Source of the DNA: Salinivibrio sp. ES.052
GTDB lineage: Bacteria > Pseudomonadota > Gammaproteobacteria > Enterobacterales > Vibrionaceae
Direction: 5' to 3'
DNA: 64,000 bases
Assembly: GCF_900141775.1 (NCBI RefSeq)
Contig: NZ_FSRI01000002.1
Location: 208,501-272,500, forward strand
A model generated the notes under the pieces. That model saw only the letters and a list, made by a program, of their open reading frames with translations. It was not told the origin of the DNA and did no database searches. Shown piece by piece: positions 1 through 8,766 of the stretch. A program made the position numbers and the translations under genes. How positions within the stretch are numbered: position 1 is the stretch's first letter; each line of letters starts with the position of its first letter.

Positions 1-398
1 TGGTCTGATTCAACATAAGTGATGTCGCTGACCAGTATATGCGCAGCATCATGCAGTCCGTCTTCTTTTAGCAGGTTAGGATGCTTCTTCATCCAGTGCT
101 TACTACACGTAGTTTTTGTGTAGCTTTTCTTGGGTTTAACCAGTAAGCCTTCGCTTCTCAGATAGCTAAAAAACCCGTCTCGCCCTAGCTTAATTTCGTG
201 TTCAACTAGCTTGGGCTTTACCAACGCGTAGAGCTTACGCGCCCCTAACCTCGGCATATACTTACGCCAGTATTGGACCCAGTCTCTGATGATTGATAGT
301 TCAGCTCTTCGGCTTTCCATTCGAGCAACGGCTTGATAGACACCTTGCCGAGAAATGCCTGTGGCACGACATGCCGCCGCTAACTTTATTTTACTTTT
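1..398 (-). CDS. IS3-family transposase OrfB, 5' part only
   Basis: This reading frame lies -1 relative to orfA and is open from the orfA end to the window edge. It has no obvious start of its own and is probably made by -1 frameshifting near the A-rich stretch at the orfA stop (about 386-400). The translated part has an HTH_21-like start (ACRATGISRQGVYQAVARME) and ends in the region of the first catalytic aspartate of the DDE domain (VSDITYVESD). The catalytic remainder lies outside the window, so it cannot be judged whether the element is active. Confidence 0.8.
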
Positions 399-781
399 GG
401 CTTTGGCTTGCCAGATGTACCGGATAAGTACTTTTTTCTGAGGCCGGCTCCGTACTCATTGTCCATGATATCGACCATACCATTGAGGATTTGGTTACGC
501 AGTTTCTCTTCGGCTAACTCACGCTCAAGGCGCTTGATAGTTTCGGATGGGGTTTCTTTTGAATGTGGCATAAGGGGATGCTGAAATGGCTTCGACCAAT
601 CGAGTCTACCATGTTTTCTGAGCCAGACGAGTACCGTTGAGCGGCCCTGAATGCCAAAACGGGCTTGAGCTTGTTTGTACGTCATTTCGCCTTTTTCAAC
701 ACGCTCTACAACGCCTAATTTAAAGGCTAAGGTGTAATCACGTTGCGTGCGCTTACGGCTTGAATTACTTGATGTTGTCAT
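386..781 (-). CDS. IS3-family transposase OrfA (HTH protein)
   Basis: A 131-residue protein with an N-terminal helix-turn-helix of the transposase_8/IS3 type: a basic start (SRKRTQRDYT), then AFKLGVVERVEKGEMTYKQA and the recognition segment RFGIQGRSTVLVWLRKHGRL. A leucine-rich, charged helix follows (IKRLERELAEEKLRNQIL, about residues 83-100), as expected for OrfA dimerisation. The Lys-rich tail (KPKPKVK) coincides with the probable frameshift site into orfB. It binds the IS ends and is fused to OrfB when frameshifting occurs. The ORF is intact. Confidence 0.88.
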   Translation of the reverse strand: MTTSSNSSRKRTQRDYTLAFKLGVVERVEKGEMTYKQAQARFGIQGRSTVLVWLRKHGRLDWSKPFQHPLMPHSKETPSETIKRLERELAEEKLRNQILNGMVDIMDNEYGAGLRKKYLSGTSGKPKPKVK

Positions 782-831
782 AAAGAAGTCCTCTTTATGT
801 CAACGTATTTCAGGACGGGACAACATTGATA

Positions 832-862
832 AAAAAGGCGCTTCTATCTGAAGCGCCTTTTT
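832..862 (-). terminator. Rho-independent terminator of ubiCA
   Basis: Stem GGCGCTTC (837-844) pairs with GAAGCGCC (850-857) around a 5-nt loop, flanked by A5 and T5, so it can act in both directions. It lies 16 bp after the ubiA stop and is still intact despite the IS end only a few bases away. Confidence 0.88.
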
Positions 863-877
863 ATTTTACTCGCTGGA

Positions 878-1732
878 TTATCCGTATATGCCCAAAAGTA
901 CACCAATAAAAATCACTAGGCCGACGTAGTTATTGTTCAAAAAGGCTTTAAAGCACGCCATCCGCTCGCGCTCTCTAGCGAGGTATTGCTGATAGACAAA
1001 CAATGCAAAGGCGGCCAATAAGCTCCACTGATAGGCTGGCGACAGCGCTAACCACTGCCCGGCGAGCATCAGCAGCCCTAGGGTTAATAATTGCAAGCCA
1101 CCCACCGTCGCTTTATCCCAGCAGCCAAATAGAATCGCCGTCGATTTGATACCAATTTTCACGTCATCGTCTCTATCGACCATGGCATACAAGGTGTCGT
1201 AAGCGATGGTCCAACAAATATTGGCGAGAAACAGCAACCAAACCACTGGTGGCAGCGCATTTTGCGCCGCCGCAAACGCCATGGGGATCGCCCAGCTAAA
1301 CGCCAGCCCTAATACTAACTGAGGCAGATGGGTGTAGCGCTTCATAAAAGGATAAATAAACGCCAGCGCGACGCCGACAAAAGAAAGCTGAATGGTCAAA
1401 CGGTTTTGGGTGAGCACCAGCAAAAACGCACCGAATACCAACATAATAAAAAAGCCAAGCGCTTCTTTTTCGCTGATCCGTCCGGCCGGTAAGGGCCTAT
1501 CTTTGGTGCGCTTAACATGGCCATCGAAATGGCGATCCGCATAATCGTTAATGACACACCCGGCGGCACGCATCATATATACCCCGAGCACAAAGACCAC
1601 CAGGGTTAACAGTGACGGCATGCCATCGGCAGCGAGAAACAAGGCCCATAAAGTTGGCCATAATAGCAATAAAGTGCCTATGGGCCGGTCTAGACGGGCC
1701 AGCTGTCCGAAGGCGGCCAGTTTTGCGCTCAT
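878..1732 (-). CDS. ubiA: 4-hydroxybenzoate octaprenyltransferase
   Basis: UbiA is the inner-membrane prenyltransferase that joins a polyprenyl chain to 4-hydroxybenzoate in ubiquinone synthesis. The 284-aa product has the hydrophobic multi-helix pattern of the family and both Asp-rich motifs: NDYADRHFD (after GCVI) and [16 protein letters not shown]. The ATG at 1732 has GGAG upstream and matches the family N-terminus; a longer in-frame extension is rejected because it lies inside ubiC. It overlaps the ubiC stop by 4 bases (ATGA), implying translational coupling. An intrinsic terminator follows. Confidence 0.95.
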   Translation of the reverse strand: MSAKLAAFGQLARLDRPIGTLLLLWPTLWALFLAADGMPSLLTLVVFVLGVYMMRAAGCVINDYADRHFDGHVKRTKDRPLPAGRISEKEALGFFIMLVFGAFLLVLTQNRLTIQLSFVGVALAFIYPFMKRYTHLPQLVLGLAFSWAIPMAFAAAQNALPPVVWLLFLANICWTIAYDTLYAMVDRDDDVKIGIKSTAILFGCWDKATVGGLQLLTLGLLMLAGQWLALSPAYQWSLLAAFALFVYQQYLARERERMACFKAFLNNNYVGLVIFIGVLLGIYG

Positions 1733-2271
1733 GCAGGGATCTCCTTTCCATACACAGGTGAGTCTGGCAGAAACAGTTCTGCCACTAACATTGGCCGGTT
1801 GTGGAGCCAAAGGCGAGAGCGACGCGCATACAACTGATGGGGCAGGCACACTACATTAGCGGTTTCAATCGCATCTCGCCGTGAGGCGCGCTGCTTAAAC
1901 ACATGCTGGCCTAATGGTTCGGTCCCCAGTGCGTGCAGATGATCACCTTGACCTTCCAAGGTGGAGGCCGGCATCAAGGTACGCGCGCACAACCAAGGGA
2001 GTCCATCGCCTTTTAGTACCACTTCACGCACCACACAGGCCTCTTGACCAATCAGCGCGCTTTCGCTGTCGGTCAGTTTGTCTGGGGTTAATTGATAGAC
2101 AGCAAGCACATCCACATCAAAGTCATGACAGTGGCGCTTTAATCGTGCTGTCATTGAGTGCGATTCGAGTAACCAGCTCCCTTCTGCGGTGCGCTTTAGC
2201 GCCGCAATATCTGGTCGCTCCCAGCGTGCCGTTTGCAGCGCCTCTAGATAGGTATGATTTAATTCCGACAT
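1729..2271 (-). CDS. ubiC: Chorismate pyruvate-lyase
   Basis: UbiC splits chorismate to 4-hydroxybenzoate and pyruvate, the first committed step of ubiquinone synthesis, and feeds UbiA encoded just downstream. The 180-aa product contains the chorismate lyase fold hallmarks ending in [20 protein letters not shown], with the conserved C-terminal glutamate (VAELFLP) that contacts the product. The start MSELNHTY at 2271 is chosen over one eight codons upstream because it gives the usual family length. ubiC and ubiA form a two-gene operon with a 4-base overlap. Confidence 0.94.
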   Translation of the reverse strand: MSELNHTYLEALQTARWERPDIAALKRTAEGSWLLESHSMTARLKRHCHDFDVDVLAVYQLTPDKLTDSESALIGQEACVVREVVLKGDGLPWLCARTLMPASTLEGQGDHLHALGTEPLGQHVFKQRASRRDAIETANVVCLPHQLYARRSRLWLHNRPMLVAELFLPDSPVYGKEIPA

Positions 2272-2427
2272 TGTTTCCTGTGCCACATCGCGCAAAATTC
2301 GCCTGTCCTTACCCCTATGAGGCGGACAATGTTGCTATACTCGGTGGGCAATTATATCAGGCTCACCGCCATTGGAGAATGCGCGCGGCCTATCCCTATG
2401 AACCACGAACGGAATTGCTGGGTGGTT

Positions 2428-2850
2428 ATGAGTAAACGACAACCTTTATTGATGGTTATGCTAAGCCTGCTGTTATGGGTTACCACCGCCGTCCATGCAC
2501 AAGAAGATGGCAGTAACGGTGATAACCCTAAGTACAGCTATTTTTCTTTAGAGCCGGAAATTACCACCAATTATGTCACTGAAGGCCGTCGTCTGGGCTT
2601 TATCAAAGTGAAAGTTGAATTAATGGTTGATGACCCAAATTTAGTCAGCAAACTGGAATACCACTCTCCGCTGATCCGCGATGTCATCATTGAAACCTTG
2701 AATCAGCAAACCGCCACCCAAATAAAATCGCTATCAGGACGAGAGACCATCCGCAAAGCCTGTTTAGAAAAGGTCAACGAGTTATTGCTCGCCGAAACCA
2801 ACCGGCGGATGCTCACCGACCTGCTATTTACGAAATATTTGTACCAGTAA
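2428..2850 (+). CDS. FliL-like membrane/secreted protein
   Basis: A 140-aa protein with an N-terminal hydrophobic segment (about 5-22, LLMVMLSLLLWVTTAVHA) that could be a cleavable signal ending in AVHA. The rest resembles the FliL periplasmic domain: YFSLEPEITTNYVTEGRRLGFIKVKVELMV, then a helix with SPLIRDVIIETLNQQT and the C-terminal LLFTKYLYQ. FliL proteins sit around the flagellar stator; this copy stands alone beside ubiC, as I recall for other Vibrionaceae. The start is uncertain, with an ATG 30 bp upstream also possible. Its stop abuts the convergent glpR stop with no gap. Confidence 0.8.
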   Translation: MSKRQPLLMVMLSLLLWVTTAVHAQEDGSNGDNPKYSYFSLEPEITTNYVTEGRRLGFIKVKVELMVDDPNLVSKLEYHSPLIRDVIIETLNQQTATQIKSLSGRETIRKACLEKVNELLLAETNRRMLTDLLFTKYLYQ

Positions 2851-3645
2851 TTACGACGCCGCGAGATCATCTGCTGGAGCTGCATGACTAATCACCTCAA
2901 GGTGGCTTCCTTGGGCTGCTAACATCTCGCGGATCTGCGCTGGGGGCGTCGCATCGGTAAAGACCATATCCAGTTGAGTAATGTTCCCCAAATTAACCAT
3001 CGCATTACGGCCAAATTTAGTATGATCCGCGGCCAACATCACACAGCGGCTGTTATCTAAGATAGCTTTTTTGACCCGTACTTCATGATAATCAAAATCC
3101 AGTAACGACCCATCGTCATCGATGCCACTGATCCCCAAAATACCAAAATCGAGCCGGAATTGAGAAACAAAGTCGAGCGTGGCTTCGCCGACAATCCCGC
3201 CATCGCGATTGCGTACCTCTCCGCCAGCAATAATCACCGTAAAGTCCTGCTTTGGCATCAAGATCGCGGCGGCATTCAGGTTATTGGTGACCACCCGTAA
3301 GTTGTGATGTTCGAGAAGTGCTCGAGCCACCGCTTCGGGGGTGGTGCCGATATCGATGAACAAGGTCGCCCCATCAGGAATATGTTGGACAAGCGCCTGA
3401 GCAATGGTGTCTTTTTCTTGTTGCTGGAGGACTTTACGAGTGGCGTACGCCGTATTTTCCGAGCTTGAAGGGACCGTTGCTCCCCCATGGTGACGACGAA
3501 TATGGTTTTCCGCAGCCAGCTCATTCAGATCACGTCGAATCGTTTGTGGGCTGACATTGAAGCGCTCAACCAAGTCTTCCGTGCTCACGTATCCTTGTGA
3601 TTTAACCAGATCAATGATTTGCTGGTGACGTTTGTTTTGCTTCAC
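2851..3645 (-). CDS. glpR: Glycerol-3-phosphate regulon repressor (DeoR family)
   Basis: A 264-aa DeoR-type regulator. The N-terminal HTH (about 6-57) has VSTEDLVERFNVSPQTIRRD and HHGGA; the C-terminal sugar-phosphate sensor domain has DIGTTPEAVARALL, VVTNNLNAA and FGILGISGIDDDGSLLDFD, as in GlpR. It would repress glp genes until glycerol-3-phosphate binds. The start is GTG with a strong GGGGGAGAGG upstream. It is the last glp gene here, after glpT and a hairpin, so some of its expression may be readthrough. It ends back to back with the FliL-like gene. Confidence 0.93.
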   Translation of the reverse strand: MKQNKRHQQIIDLVKSQGYVSTEDLVERFNVSPQTIRRDLNELAAENHIRRHHGGATVPSSSENTAYATRKVLQQQEKDTIAQALVQHIPDGATLFIDIGTTPEAVARALLEHHNLRVVTNNLNAAAILMPKQDFTVIIAGGEVRNRDGGIVGEATLDFVSQFRLDFGILGISGIDDDGSLLDFDYHEVRVKKAILDNSRCVMLAADHTKFGRNAMVNLGNITQLDMVFTDATPPAQIREMLAAQGSHLEVISHAAPADDLAAS

Positions 3646-3661
3646 TGCCTCTCCCCCTTAC

Positions 3662-3691
3662 AAAAAAAAGCCCCCGCGATCACGAGGGCTT
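3662..3691 (-). terminator. Probable glpT terminator
   Basis: AAGCCC (3668-3673) pairs with GGGCTT (3686-3691), with inner G-C pairs possible, and on the minus strand the stem is followed by a run of eight T. It separates glpT from glpR. Confidence 0.75.
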
Positions 3692-3734
3692 CCTAGTTTA
3701 CGCATAGCCACTAGGCGATGCCAAGACAGATTAT

Positions 3735-5096
3735 TTAAGCAGCGTGCACAGGCGTGTCACGACGCACACGATGCTCCCCGACCCATGCCAAACACAGGAA
3801 GAAAATCGCCAAGATACAGCCACCGGTGAGCAGCATGAAGCCGCCGTCCCAACCGAAGTGGTCAACGGTATAACCGAGTGCAATGTTGGCAACAACCGCG
3901 CCACCAAGGTAACCGAATAATCCGGTCAAACCTGCCGCAGTCCCTGCCGCTTTTTTCGGTGCTAGCTCAAGTGCATACAGACCAATCAGCATCACAGGCC
4001 CATAAATCAAAAAGCCAATCGCGACCAAGGCAACCATATCGATACCTGGGTTACCCGCCGGGTTGAACCAGTAGACAAGCACCGCCACGGTCACCAGTAC
4101 CATAAAGAGCACACCCGCTGGCGCTCGTGCACCTTTAAAGAACTTATCAGACATCCAGCCGCACAATAATGTTCCTGGGATCCCCGCCCATTCATAGAGG
4201 AAGTAAGCCCATGAGGATTTATCCACGGTAAAGCCTTTCGCTTCATCGAGATAAACCGGCGCCCAATCGAGCACACCATAGCGAATCAAGTACACAAAGG
4301 CATTGGCAATCGCGATATACCACAACAGACGGTTTTTCATCACGTAGGTGACAAAAATATCCTTAGCGCTCATTTCTTTTTCAAACGCTTCTTCGTCATA
4401 GTTGTCCGGATAATCGTCTTTATACTCTTCAATCGGGGGCAAGCCACAAGACTGTGGAGTATCTCGGAGGGTAAACCAGATAAAGACGGCAACCAACGCG
4501 GCGAAGAATGCCGGCACGTAGAAAGAAGCACGCCAGTCATCGTTAAACAGCCATAAGCCCAGTAAGAACAAGGGGCCAATCAGCCCACCACCGATATTAT
4601 GGGCAACGTTCCATACCGAGACTAACTCACCTCGCTCACGTCGTGACCACCAGTGCACCATGGTTCGCCCACAGGCCGGCCACCCCATGCCTTGCACCCA
4701 ACCATTGATAAACAACAGCACAAACATGATCGCAATGCTGCTCGTCGTCCATGGCAAGAAACCAAAACTGAACATCACCAACGATGACATCAAAAGACCG
4801 GCACTTAAAAAATACCTTGGATTTGAGCGGTCAGACACACTGCCCATCAGAAACTTGGACAAGCCATATGCGATCGACACCGCCGCCAGTGCCACGCCTA
4901 AATCACCTCGACTAAAGCCATATTCATCAATCAGAAAAGGCATCGCCAAGCTAAAGTTTTTACGCACCAGATAGTAACCGGCATAGCCGATAAAAATACC
5001 AAAAAACAGTTGCCAGCGCAGTCGGGTGTAGGTATCACCGATCTGTGATTCTGGCAACCTTTGCCGGTGAGCTGCCGGCCGGAAGATTCCAAACAT
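3735..5096 (-). CDS. glpT: Glycerol-3-phosphate:phosphate antiporter
   Basis: A 453-aa MFS organophosphate antiporter of the inner membrane that imports glycerol-3-phosphate in exchange for phosphate. Visible family features are [19 protein letters not shown] in TM1, with the arginine of the substrate site, [15 protein letters not shown] after TM3, and [20 protein letters not shown] in TM4-5. Length matches E. coli GlpT. The ATG at 5096 has GAGGA upstream. Unlike E. coli, it lies between glpG and glpR. Its own promoter must lie in 5097-5276 because a strong terminator separates it from glpG. Confidence 0.96.
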   Translation of the reverse strand: MFGIFRPAAHRQRLPESQIGDTYTRLRWQLFFGIFIGYAGYYLVRKNFSLAMPFLIDEYGFSRGDLGVALAAVSIAYGLSKFLMGSVSDRSNPRYFLSAGLLMSSLVMFSFGFLPWTTSSIAIMFVLLFINGWVQGMGWPACGRTMVHWWSRRERGELVSVWNVAHNIGGGLIGPLFLLGLWLFNDDWRASFYVPAFFAALVAVFIWFTLRDTPQSCGLPPIEEYKDDYPDNYDEEAFEKEMSAKDIFVTYVMKNRLLWYIAIANAFVYLIRYGVLDWAPVYLDEAKGFTVDKSSWAYFLYEWAGIPGTLLCGWMSDKFFKGARAPAGVLFMVLVTVAVLVYWFNPAGNPGIDMVALVAIGFLIYGPVMLIGLYALELAPKKAAGTAAGLTGLFGYLGGAVVANIALGYTVDHFGWDGGFMLLTGGCILAIFFLCLAWVGEHRVRRDTPVHAA

Positions 5097-5216
5097 GAGA
5101 GGGTCCTCAGTAAGATGTACGCGATGGATTTATAAAAAGGATAAAAATCAAAAAAGTGAGCAATAAATTTTTCGCATTCGCTCAACGAGTGGAATAATTA
5201 CTCAAAATGAAAGTTA

Positions 5217-5277
5217 AAACCGTGAAAGCGAACATAAAAACATAGATCTGACGCAATAAAGGCGTGCTTTCGAACAA
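5217..5277 (-). promoter_or_regulatory. Possible GlpR half-sites upstream of glpT
   Basis: Read on the minus strand, TATGTTCGCTTTCACGG ends in the first block and TTGTTCGAAAGC in the second. Each keeps the (A/T)TGTTCG half of the E. coli GlpR operator, at plus-strand 5229-5235 and 5271-5277. The second halves are poor, so these are only candidates. Position upstream of glpT and presence of glpR nearby support the idea. No convincing CRP site was seen. Confidence 0.35.
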
Positions 5278-5304
5278 AAAAAGAGCAAGTCATTGCTCTT
5301 TTTT
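5277..5304. terminator. Bidirectional terminator after glpG
   Basis: Near-perfect stem AAAAAAGAGCAA / TTGCTCTTTTTT with a GTCA loop. It lies 44 bp beyond the glpG stop and isolates glpEG from glpT. Confidence 0.88.
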
Positions 5305-5348
5305 GATTGCTGCTCGTATCTGTCGAAGGAGCCGGGGGAAGAATGTCG

Positions 5349-6179
5349 TCAAGCGTGGCGTTTAGCATCCCATAAACCAAGGGCGCAACCGATCATTAAA
5401 CCAAATAAATGTGCCATATTGGCGATATTCATGCCCATAGGCTGGAAAAAGCCAATCACAAGCCATACCAGCATAAAGATGACATAAGGTTTCTCGATGG
5501 TTAATCCACGCTCGGGGGCTAGCCAAGTTAACCACCATAAATAGCCCAAGAGCGCATAAACCACACCGGACAGGCCACCAAAATATGGGCCTTCTAACCA
5601 ATACTGACCTAAACCAGAGAACAGTGCCGCAAACAGGAAAATCTGAACCAGTTTACTGCTACTTCCAAGGCGCTCAATACGGCCACCTAATACCCACCAC
5701 CACAGTAGATTGAAGATGATATGTAAGGCAGAGAAATGCAGCAGCGCATGGCTGAATAGACGCCACAATTGCCAACGCTGGTGGCTGTCTGACGGAAATA
5801 GCAAACTGCGCACCACGACCTCAAACCCGCCTAACGTCATTAAGGCAAACAACACCACACTGACGCACATCACTACCAAGGTGACAGGGCCAGACTTATC
5901 TTTCACCGTTTGCCATAATCCAGCAGAGGGATAATGGAAGCGCGCTTGGCGAGTTTCAGCCACTTGCCAAGACGCCGCTTGGTAACGGCTATGCATAGGA
6001 TCCGCGATAAAACGTTCGAGCTCTGTGTCGATCCAGGCTTTATCGTCTTCATTGACCAGCCAGAGAGCAACCTGTGCCTCGGGTTCAGGCGCTAACTCAA
6101 GCTTGACTCTATGTGCCGCCGCGTAATCAACAAAAGCTTGTGCTAAGCGAGCATTAGGCAATACCGCGATTTTTTGCAT
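5349..6179 (-). CDS. glpG: Rhomboid intramembrane serine protease
   Basis: GlpG cleaves transmembrane segments inside the inner membrane. The 276-aa protein has the N-terminal cytoplasmic domain (1-90) and the six-helix rhomboid core. Catalytic Ser204 is in GLSGVVYALLGY, His257 is in NMAHLFGL, and HIIFN carries the oxyanion Asn157, matching E. coli Ser201/His254/Asn154 offset by three. It follows glpE by 8 bp, so the two form an operon that ends at the terminator at 5277-5304. Confidence 0.96.
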   Translation of the reverse strand: MQKIAVLPNARLAQAFVDYAAAHRVKLELAPEPEAQVALWLVNEDDKAWIDTELERFIADPMHSRYQAASWQVAETRQARFHYPSAGLWQTVKDKSGPVTLVVMCVSVVLFALMTLGGFEVVVRSLLFPSDSHQRWQLWRLFSHALLHFSALHIIFNLLWWWVLGGRIERLGSSSKLVQIFLFAALFSGLGQYWLEGPYFGGLSGVVYALLGYLWWLTWLAPERGLTIEKPYVIFMLVWLVIGFFQPMGMNIANMAHLFGLMIGCALGLWDAKRHA

Positions 6180-6187
6180 GGACTATC

Positions 6188-6526
6188 CTATTTAAGATCG
6201 ATCCCCGATGTGGTCGGCAGCGCTTGTCGGTGCCACGCTTCAAACCCACCATCAACACTGTATACCGAATCAAACCCTTGATTAATGAGATATTGGGCGG
6301 CACCTTGGCTACTGATCCCGTGATAGCACATCACCAGAACAGGTTGATCAAAGTCAACCTGATCCATAAATGCCACCAAGGAATCGTTAGTCAGATGATA
6401 GGCACTTTGGGGGTGCGAGACCTGAAATGTTTGAGGATCCCGAATATCCACTAATACTGCATTTTGCTGATCATCACTCAGCATTTCCCACGCATCGGTC
6501 ACAGAGATATGTGCGAACTGATCCAT
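6188..6526 (-). CDS. glpE: Thiosulfate sulfurtransferase (single-domain rhodanese)
   Basis: A 112-aa single-domain rhodanese moving sulfane sulfur from thiosulfate to thiophilic acceptors such as cyanide or thioredoxin. It has the CH2A-type motif [11 protein letters not shown] and the active-site loop [11 protein letters not shown] with catalytic Cys67. The closing GGFEAWHRQ is also conserved. It is the first gene of the glpE-glpG unit; the 317-bp region upstream carries an inverted repeat and DnaA-box-like sequences. Confidence 0.95.
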   Translation of the reverse strand: MDQFAHISVTDAWEMLSDDQQNAVLVDIRDPQTFQVSHPQSAYHLTNDSLVAFMDQVDFDQPVLVMCYHGISSQGAAQYLINQGFDSVYSVDGGFEAWHRQALPTTSGIDLK

Positions 6527-6670
6527 ACCTTATACCACTCCACTCACAAAGTTATTCCCAGTAGGCGTTACACGAGGATAGCGTGCTCCTCGATAAGAGT
6601 CCGCATTGTACCTGAGTTTGTTTTCGCTCGCTTGCCTAGCCATACATGCTGTGCGCGCTTTTTGATCGTT

Positions 6671-6761
6671 TGTGGAAAAAGCTGTGGATTGCGTTGATAA
6701 GCGATGATCTTATTCCTGGATCCACTAGATGTAGTATGGATCCAGGATAAGCTGTGAATAA
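6671..6761. promoter_or_regulatory. Cluster of DnaA-box-like sequences and an inverted repeat between rpoH and glpE
   Basis: The glpE-rpoH gap (6527-6843) holds a perfect TTATNCACA match (TTATTCACA, minus strand, 6753-6761), a one-mismatch TTTTCCACA (6671-6679) and a weaker CAATCCACA (6683-6691). Between them is an inverted repeat, cttattcctggatcca (6709-6724) and tggatccaggataag (6737-6751), with one extra base in the left arm. No T-run follows, so a terminator is unlikely. The rest of the gap holds the glpE promoter region (not resolved) and the rpoH terminator. Confidence 0.4.
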
Positions 6762-6800
6762 CATTGTCGACACCCCATCATTTACTTCTTTTTCAGGCAT

Positions 6801-6825
6801 AAAAAAACCGGCCACTGGCCGGTTT
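6801..6825 (-). terminator. rpoH terminator
   Basis: Perfect 9-bp stem AAACCGGCC / GGCCGGTTT (6805-6813, 6817-6825) with a 3-nt loop and T-run on the minus strand, 18 bp after the rpoH stop. Confidence 0.9.
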
Positions 6826-6843
6826 ATCTGATCCTGCTAGGAT

Positions 6844-7707
6844 CTATAAGGCATCACCCATTGCTTGTTTCAGCTTCTTCATCGCGTTTTTCTCTAACTG
6901 TCGCACGCGCTCTGCTGATACCTGATAGTGCGTCGCCAAATCTTGCAGCGTCGCCTTGTTGTCATCCAACCAACGGGCACGAACAATGTGCTGGCTGCGC
7001 TCATCCAGTCCCGCCAATGCGTTTGCTAAACGACGATTCGCGTGCGCTTCCCAGTTTTCGGCCTCTAGTGACTCGGCAATATCTGAGCTTTTATCCTCAA
7101 GATAGAAAACCGGTGCCATCGGGCCACTTTCACGCTCGTCGTCAGCGTTGGCAGGAGCCTCAAAGGTCGCATCTTGTGCCGCTAGACGCGCTTCCATCTC
7201 TCGGACTTCCGATGCCTCAACACCAAGCTGTTCGGCGACCATATTCACTTCGTCGTTGTTAAACCAACCCAAGCGCTTCTTGTTTTTACGTAAGTTAAAA
7301 AACAACTTACGTTGCGCTTTGGTCGTCGCCACTTTAACGATACGCCAGTTACGTAGTACGTACTCGTGAATTTCGGCTTTGATCCAGTGGACAGCAAATG
7401 ACACAAGACGGACGCCAACTTCAGGGTTGAAACGTTTGACCGCCTTCATCAAGCCAATATTACCTTCTTGAACCAAATCCGCGATGGGTAAGCCGTATCC
7501 GGTGTATCCACGGGCAATATGAACAACAAAACGCAAATGAGATAGGATCAGCGACTTTGCCGCCTCCAGATCACCATGGTAATGGAGACGCTCGGCCAGC
7601 GAATGCTCCTCTTCCGCGCTGAGCATAGGGTGGCTGTTTACCGCTTGCAGGTAACCGTCAATGCTACCTTGTACAATCGGTGCCAGTGCGTTCATCTCTT
7701 TTGTCAT
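6844..7707 (-). CDS. rpoH: RNA polymerase heat-shock sigma factor (sigma-32)
   Basis: RpoH directs RNA polymerase to heat-shock promoters. The 287-aa product has region 2 ([39 protein letters not shown]), the RpoH box [16 protein letters not shown] (about 133-148), and region 4 with the [24 protein letters not shown]. The ATG has GAGG upstream. It follows ftsX on the same strand but has its own promoter in the 120-bp gap and its own terminator. The usual RNA-thermometer structure of the early mRNA cannot be judged by eye. Confidence 0.97.
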   Translation of the reverse strand: MTKEMNALAPIVQGSIDGYLQAVNSHPMLSAEEEHSLAERLHYHGDLEAAKSLILSHLRFVVHIARGYTGYGLPIADLVQEGNIGLMKAVKRFNPEVGVRLVSFAVHWIKAEIHEYVLRNWRIVKVATTKAQRKLFFNLRKNKKRLGWFNNDEVNMVAEQLGVEASEVREMEARLAAQDATFEAPANADDERESGPMAPVFYLEDKSSDIAESLEAENWEAHANRRLANALAGLDERSQHIVRARWLDDNKATLQDLATHYQVSAERVRQLEKNAMKKLKQAMGDAL

Positions 7708-7759
7708 TCAAACCTCGTTTCCGAATCGTCGAAGACCGAATTGCTGATTAAGCATGCAA

Positions 7760-7787
7760 AATATACCCAAGCGGGGAAAAACTGCAA
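7760..7787 (-). promoter_or_regulatory. Candidate sigma-70 promoter of rpoH
   Basis: On the minus strand TTGCAG (7782-7787) and TATATT (7760-7765) are separated by 16 bp, with a T/C-rich spacer. The -10 lies about 50 bp upstream of the rpoH ATG. Confidence 0.5.
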
Positions 7788-7827
7788 GCCCTGATGTCTC
7801 TCTCGTTGTTCTATGACCGTTTTACCC

Positions 7828-8766
7828 CTAAACAGGTTCAATCTCTTTTAAGTGACGACGTGTGGCAAGCAATGCTGCCAAGACGCCAAGTAAGGTTGAC
7901 CCCATCAATAATAGCAAAGACTCGTCCCAATTCAGTCCACGGAGGGTAAAGGGACTGTCATAAAGCTGTGCAAATTGGCGAACCGCGCCATCCATGAGCC
8001 ACGTGTTTAACGCTGTCAGTATCCAGGCCACTATTGCAGCTAAGCTACCTAACCATACCCCCATATATAAGTACGGGCGCAAGATAAAGCTGTCTGTCGC
8101 CCCCACCATTTTCATCACCTGAATGCGGGGTTGATGATGCAGGACTTGTAACCGAAGCGTATTACCAACCAGTAACACCACCGCAGCGAGCATTAAGCAG
8201 GAAAATAGCCAGGCCAAGGTGAGGGCCAACGTTTTAATTGCATCCAATCGCGCTAACCAATCCGTATCAAGGCGTACTTCATCCACGGCGTCTAACGCGC
8301 TTAATTGCTCAGCCAATGCCTCTGCGCGAGCTGATAAGGAAAGCGCAGACTCCCCTTCCTCCGTATCCGTCGTTGGCACGACCACAATCACACTGGGAAG
8401 AGGGTTATCGTCTAATAAACTAATCGCTTGATTAAATCCGCGCTGGGTTTTGAGTGCTGTCATCCCCTCAGAGGGAGAAACATATTCTACGCTATCAATA
8501 TTAGGCCAAGCGCTCAGCTTATCAGCAAGATCTTGTCCGTGTTGCTTAGACTGCACAGGGGTTAAAAAAACATTAATCTCCGCTGGGCTGTGCCATTGCT
8601 CACTCACTGCCACCACATTTTTGGCGAGTAAATAAAAGGTAGCCGGCAACGATAACGCGACCGCCAACACCATCAGCGTGAGTAAATTACCCATCGGACG
8701 CTGAAAAAGATCATCCCAGGCAGTGAGAGCGTGGCGTTTCTGGGTCTGAATAAATGACTCAGCCAT
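7828..8766 (-). CDS. ftsX: Cell-division ABC permease FtsX
   Basis: FtsX is the membrane partner of FtsE; the pair controls septal peptidoglycan hydrolases during division. The 312-aa product has one N-terminal TM (about 25-48), a large periplasmic loop (EINVFLTPVQSKQHGQDLA onward), and three C-terminal TMs with the conserved IQVMKMVGATDSFILRPYLY coupling segment. The start MAESFIQTQKRH at 8766 overlaps the ftsE stop by 8 bases; a longer frame is only ftsE sequence. It is last in ftsY-ftsE-ftsX. Confidence 0.95.
   Translation of the reverse strand: MAESFIQTQKRHALTAWDDLFQRPMGNLLTLMVLAVALSLPATFYLLAKNVVAVSEQWHSPAEINVFLTPVQSKQHGQDLADKLSAWPNIDSVEYVSPSEGMTALKTQRGFNQAISLLDDNPLPSVIVVVPTTDTEEGESALSLSARAEALAEQLSALDAVDEVRLDTDWLARLDAIKTLALTLAWLFSCLMLAAVVLLVGNTLRLQVLHHQPRIQVMKMVGATDSFILRPYLYMGVWLGSLAAIVAWILTALNTWLMDGAVRQFAQLYDSPFTLRGLNWDESLLLLMGSTLLGVLAALLATRRHLKEIEPV

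Larger units (their letters stand above)
1..825 (-). mobile_element. IS3-family insertion sequence, truncated by the window edge
   Basis: The stretch codes on the minus strand for an OrfA and, in the -1 frame, the first part of an OrfB with an IS3-type layout. The outer end appears to be at about 825: read on the minus strand it begins TGTTGTCCCGTCCTGAAATA, with the TG dinucleotide usual at IS3 ends. The other end lies beyond position 1, so the opposite inverted repeat and the target duplication cannot be checked. The element stops about 7 bp before the ubiA terminator hairpin. Family assignment rests on protein character; I cannot name the specific IS. Confidence 0.85.

Noticed and set aside
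2317-2427. Longer N-terminus for the FliL-like protein
   Set aside because: The extra 37 residues (MRRTMLLYSVGNYIRL...) lie in the divergent promoter region with ubiC, have no ribosome site and would block the signal peptide.
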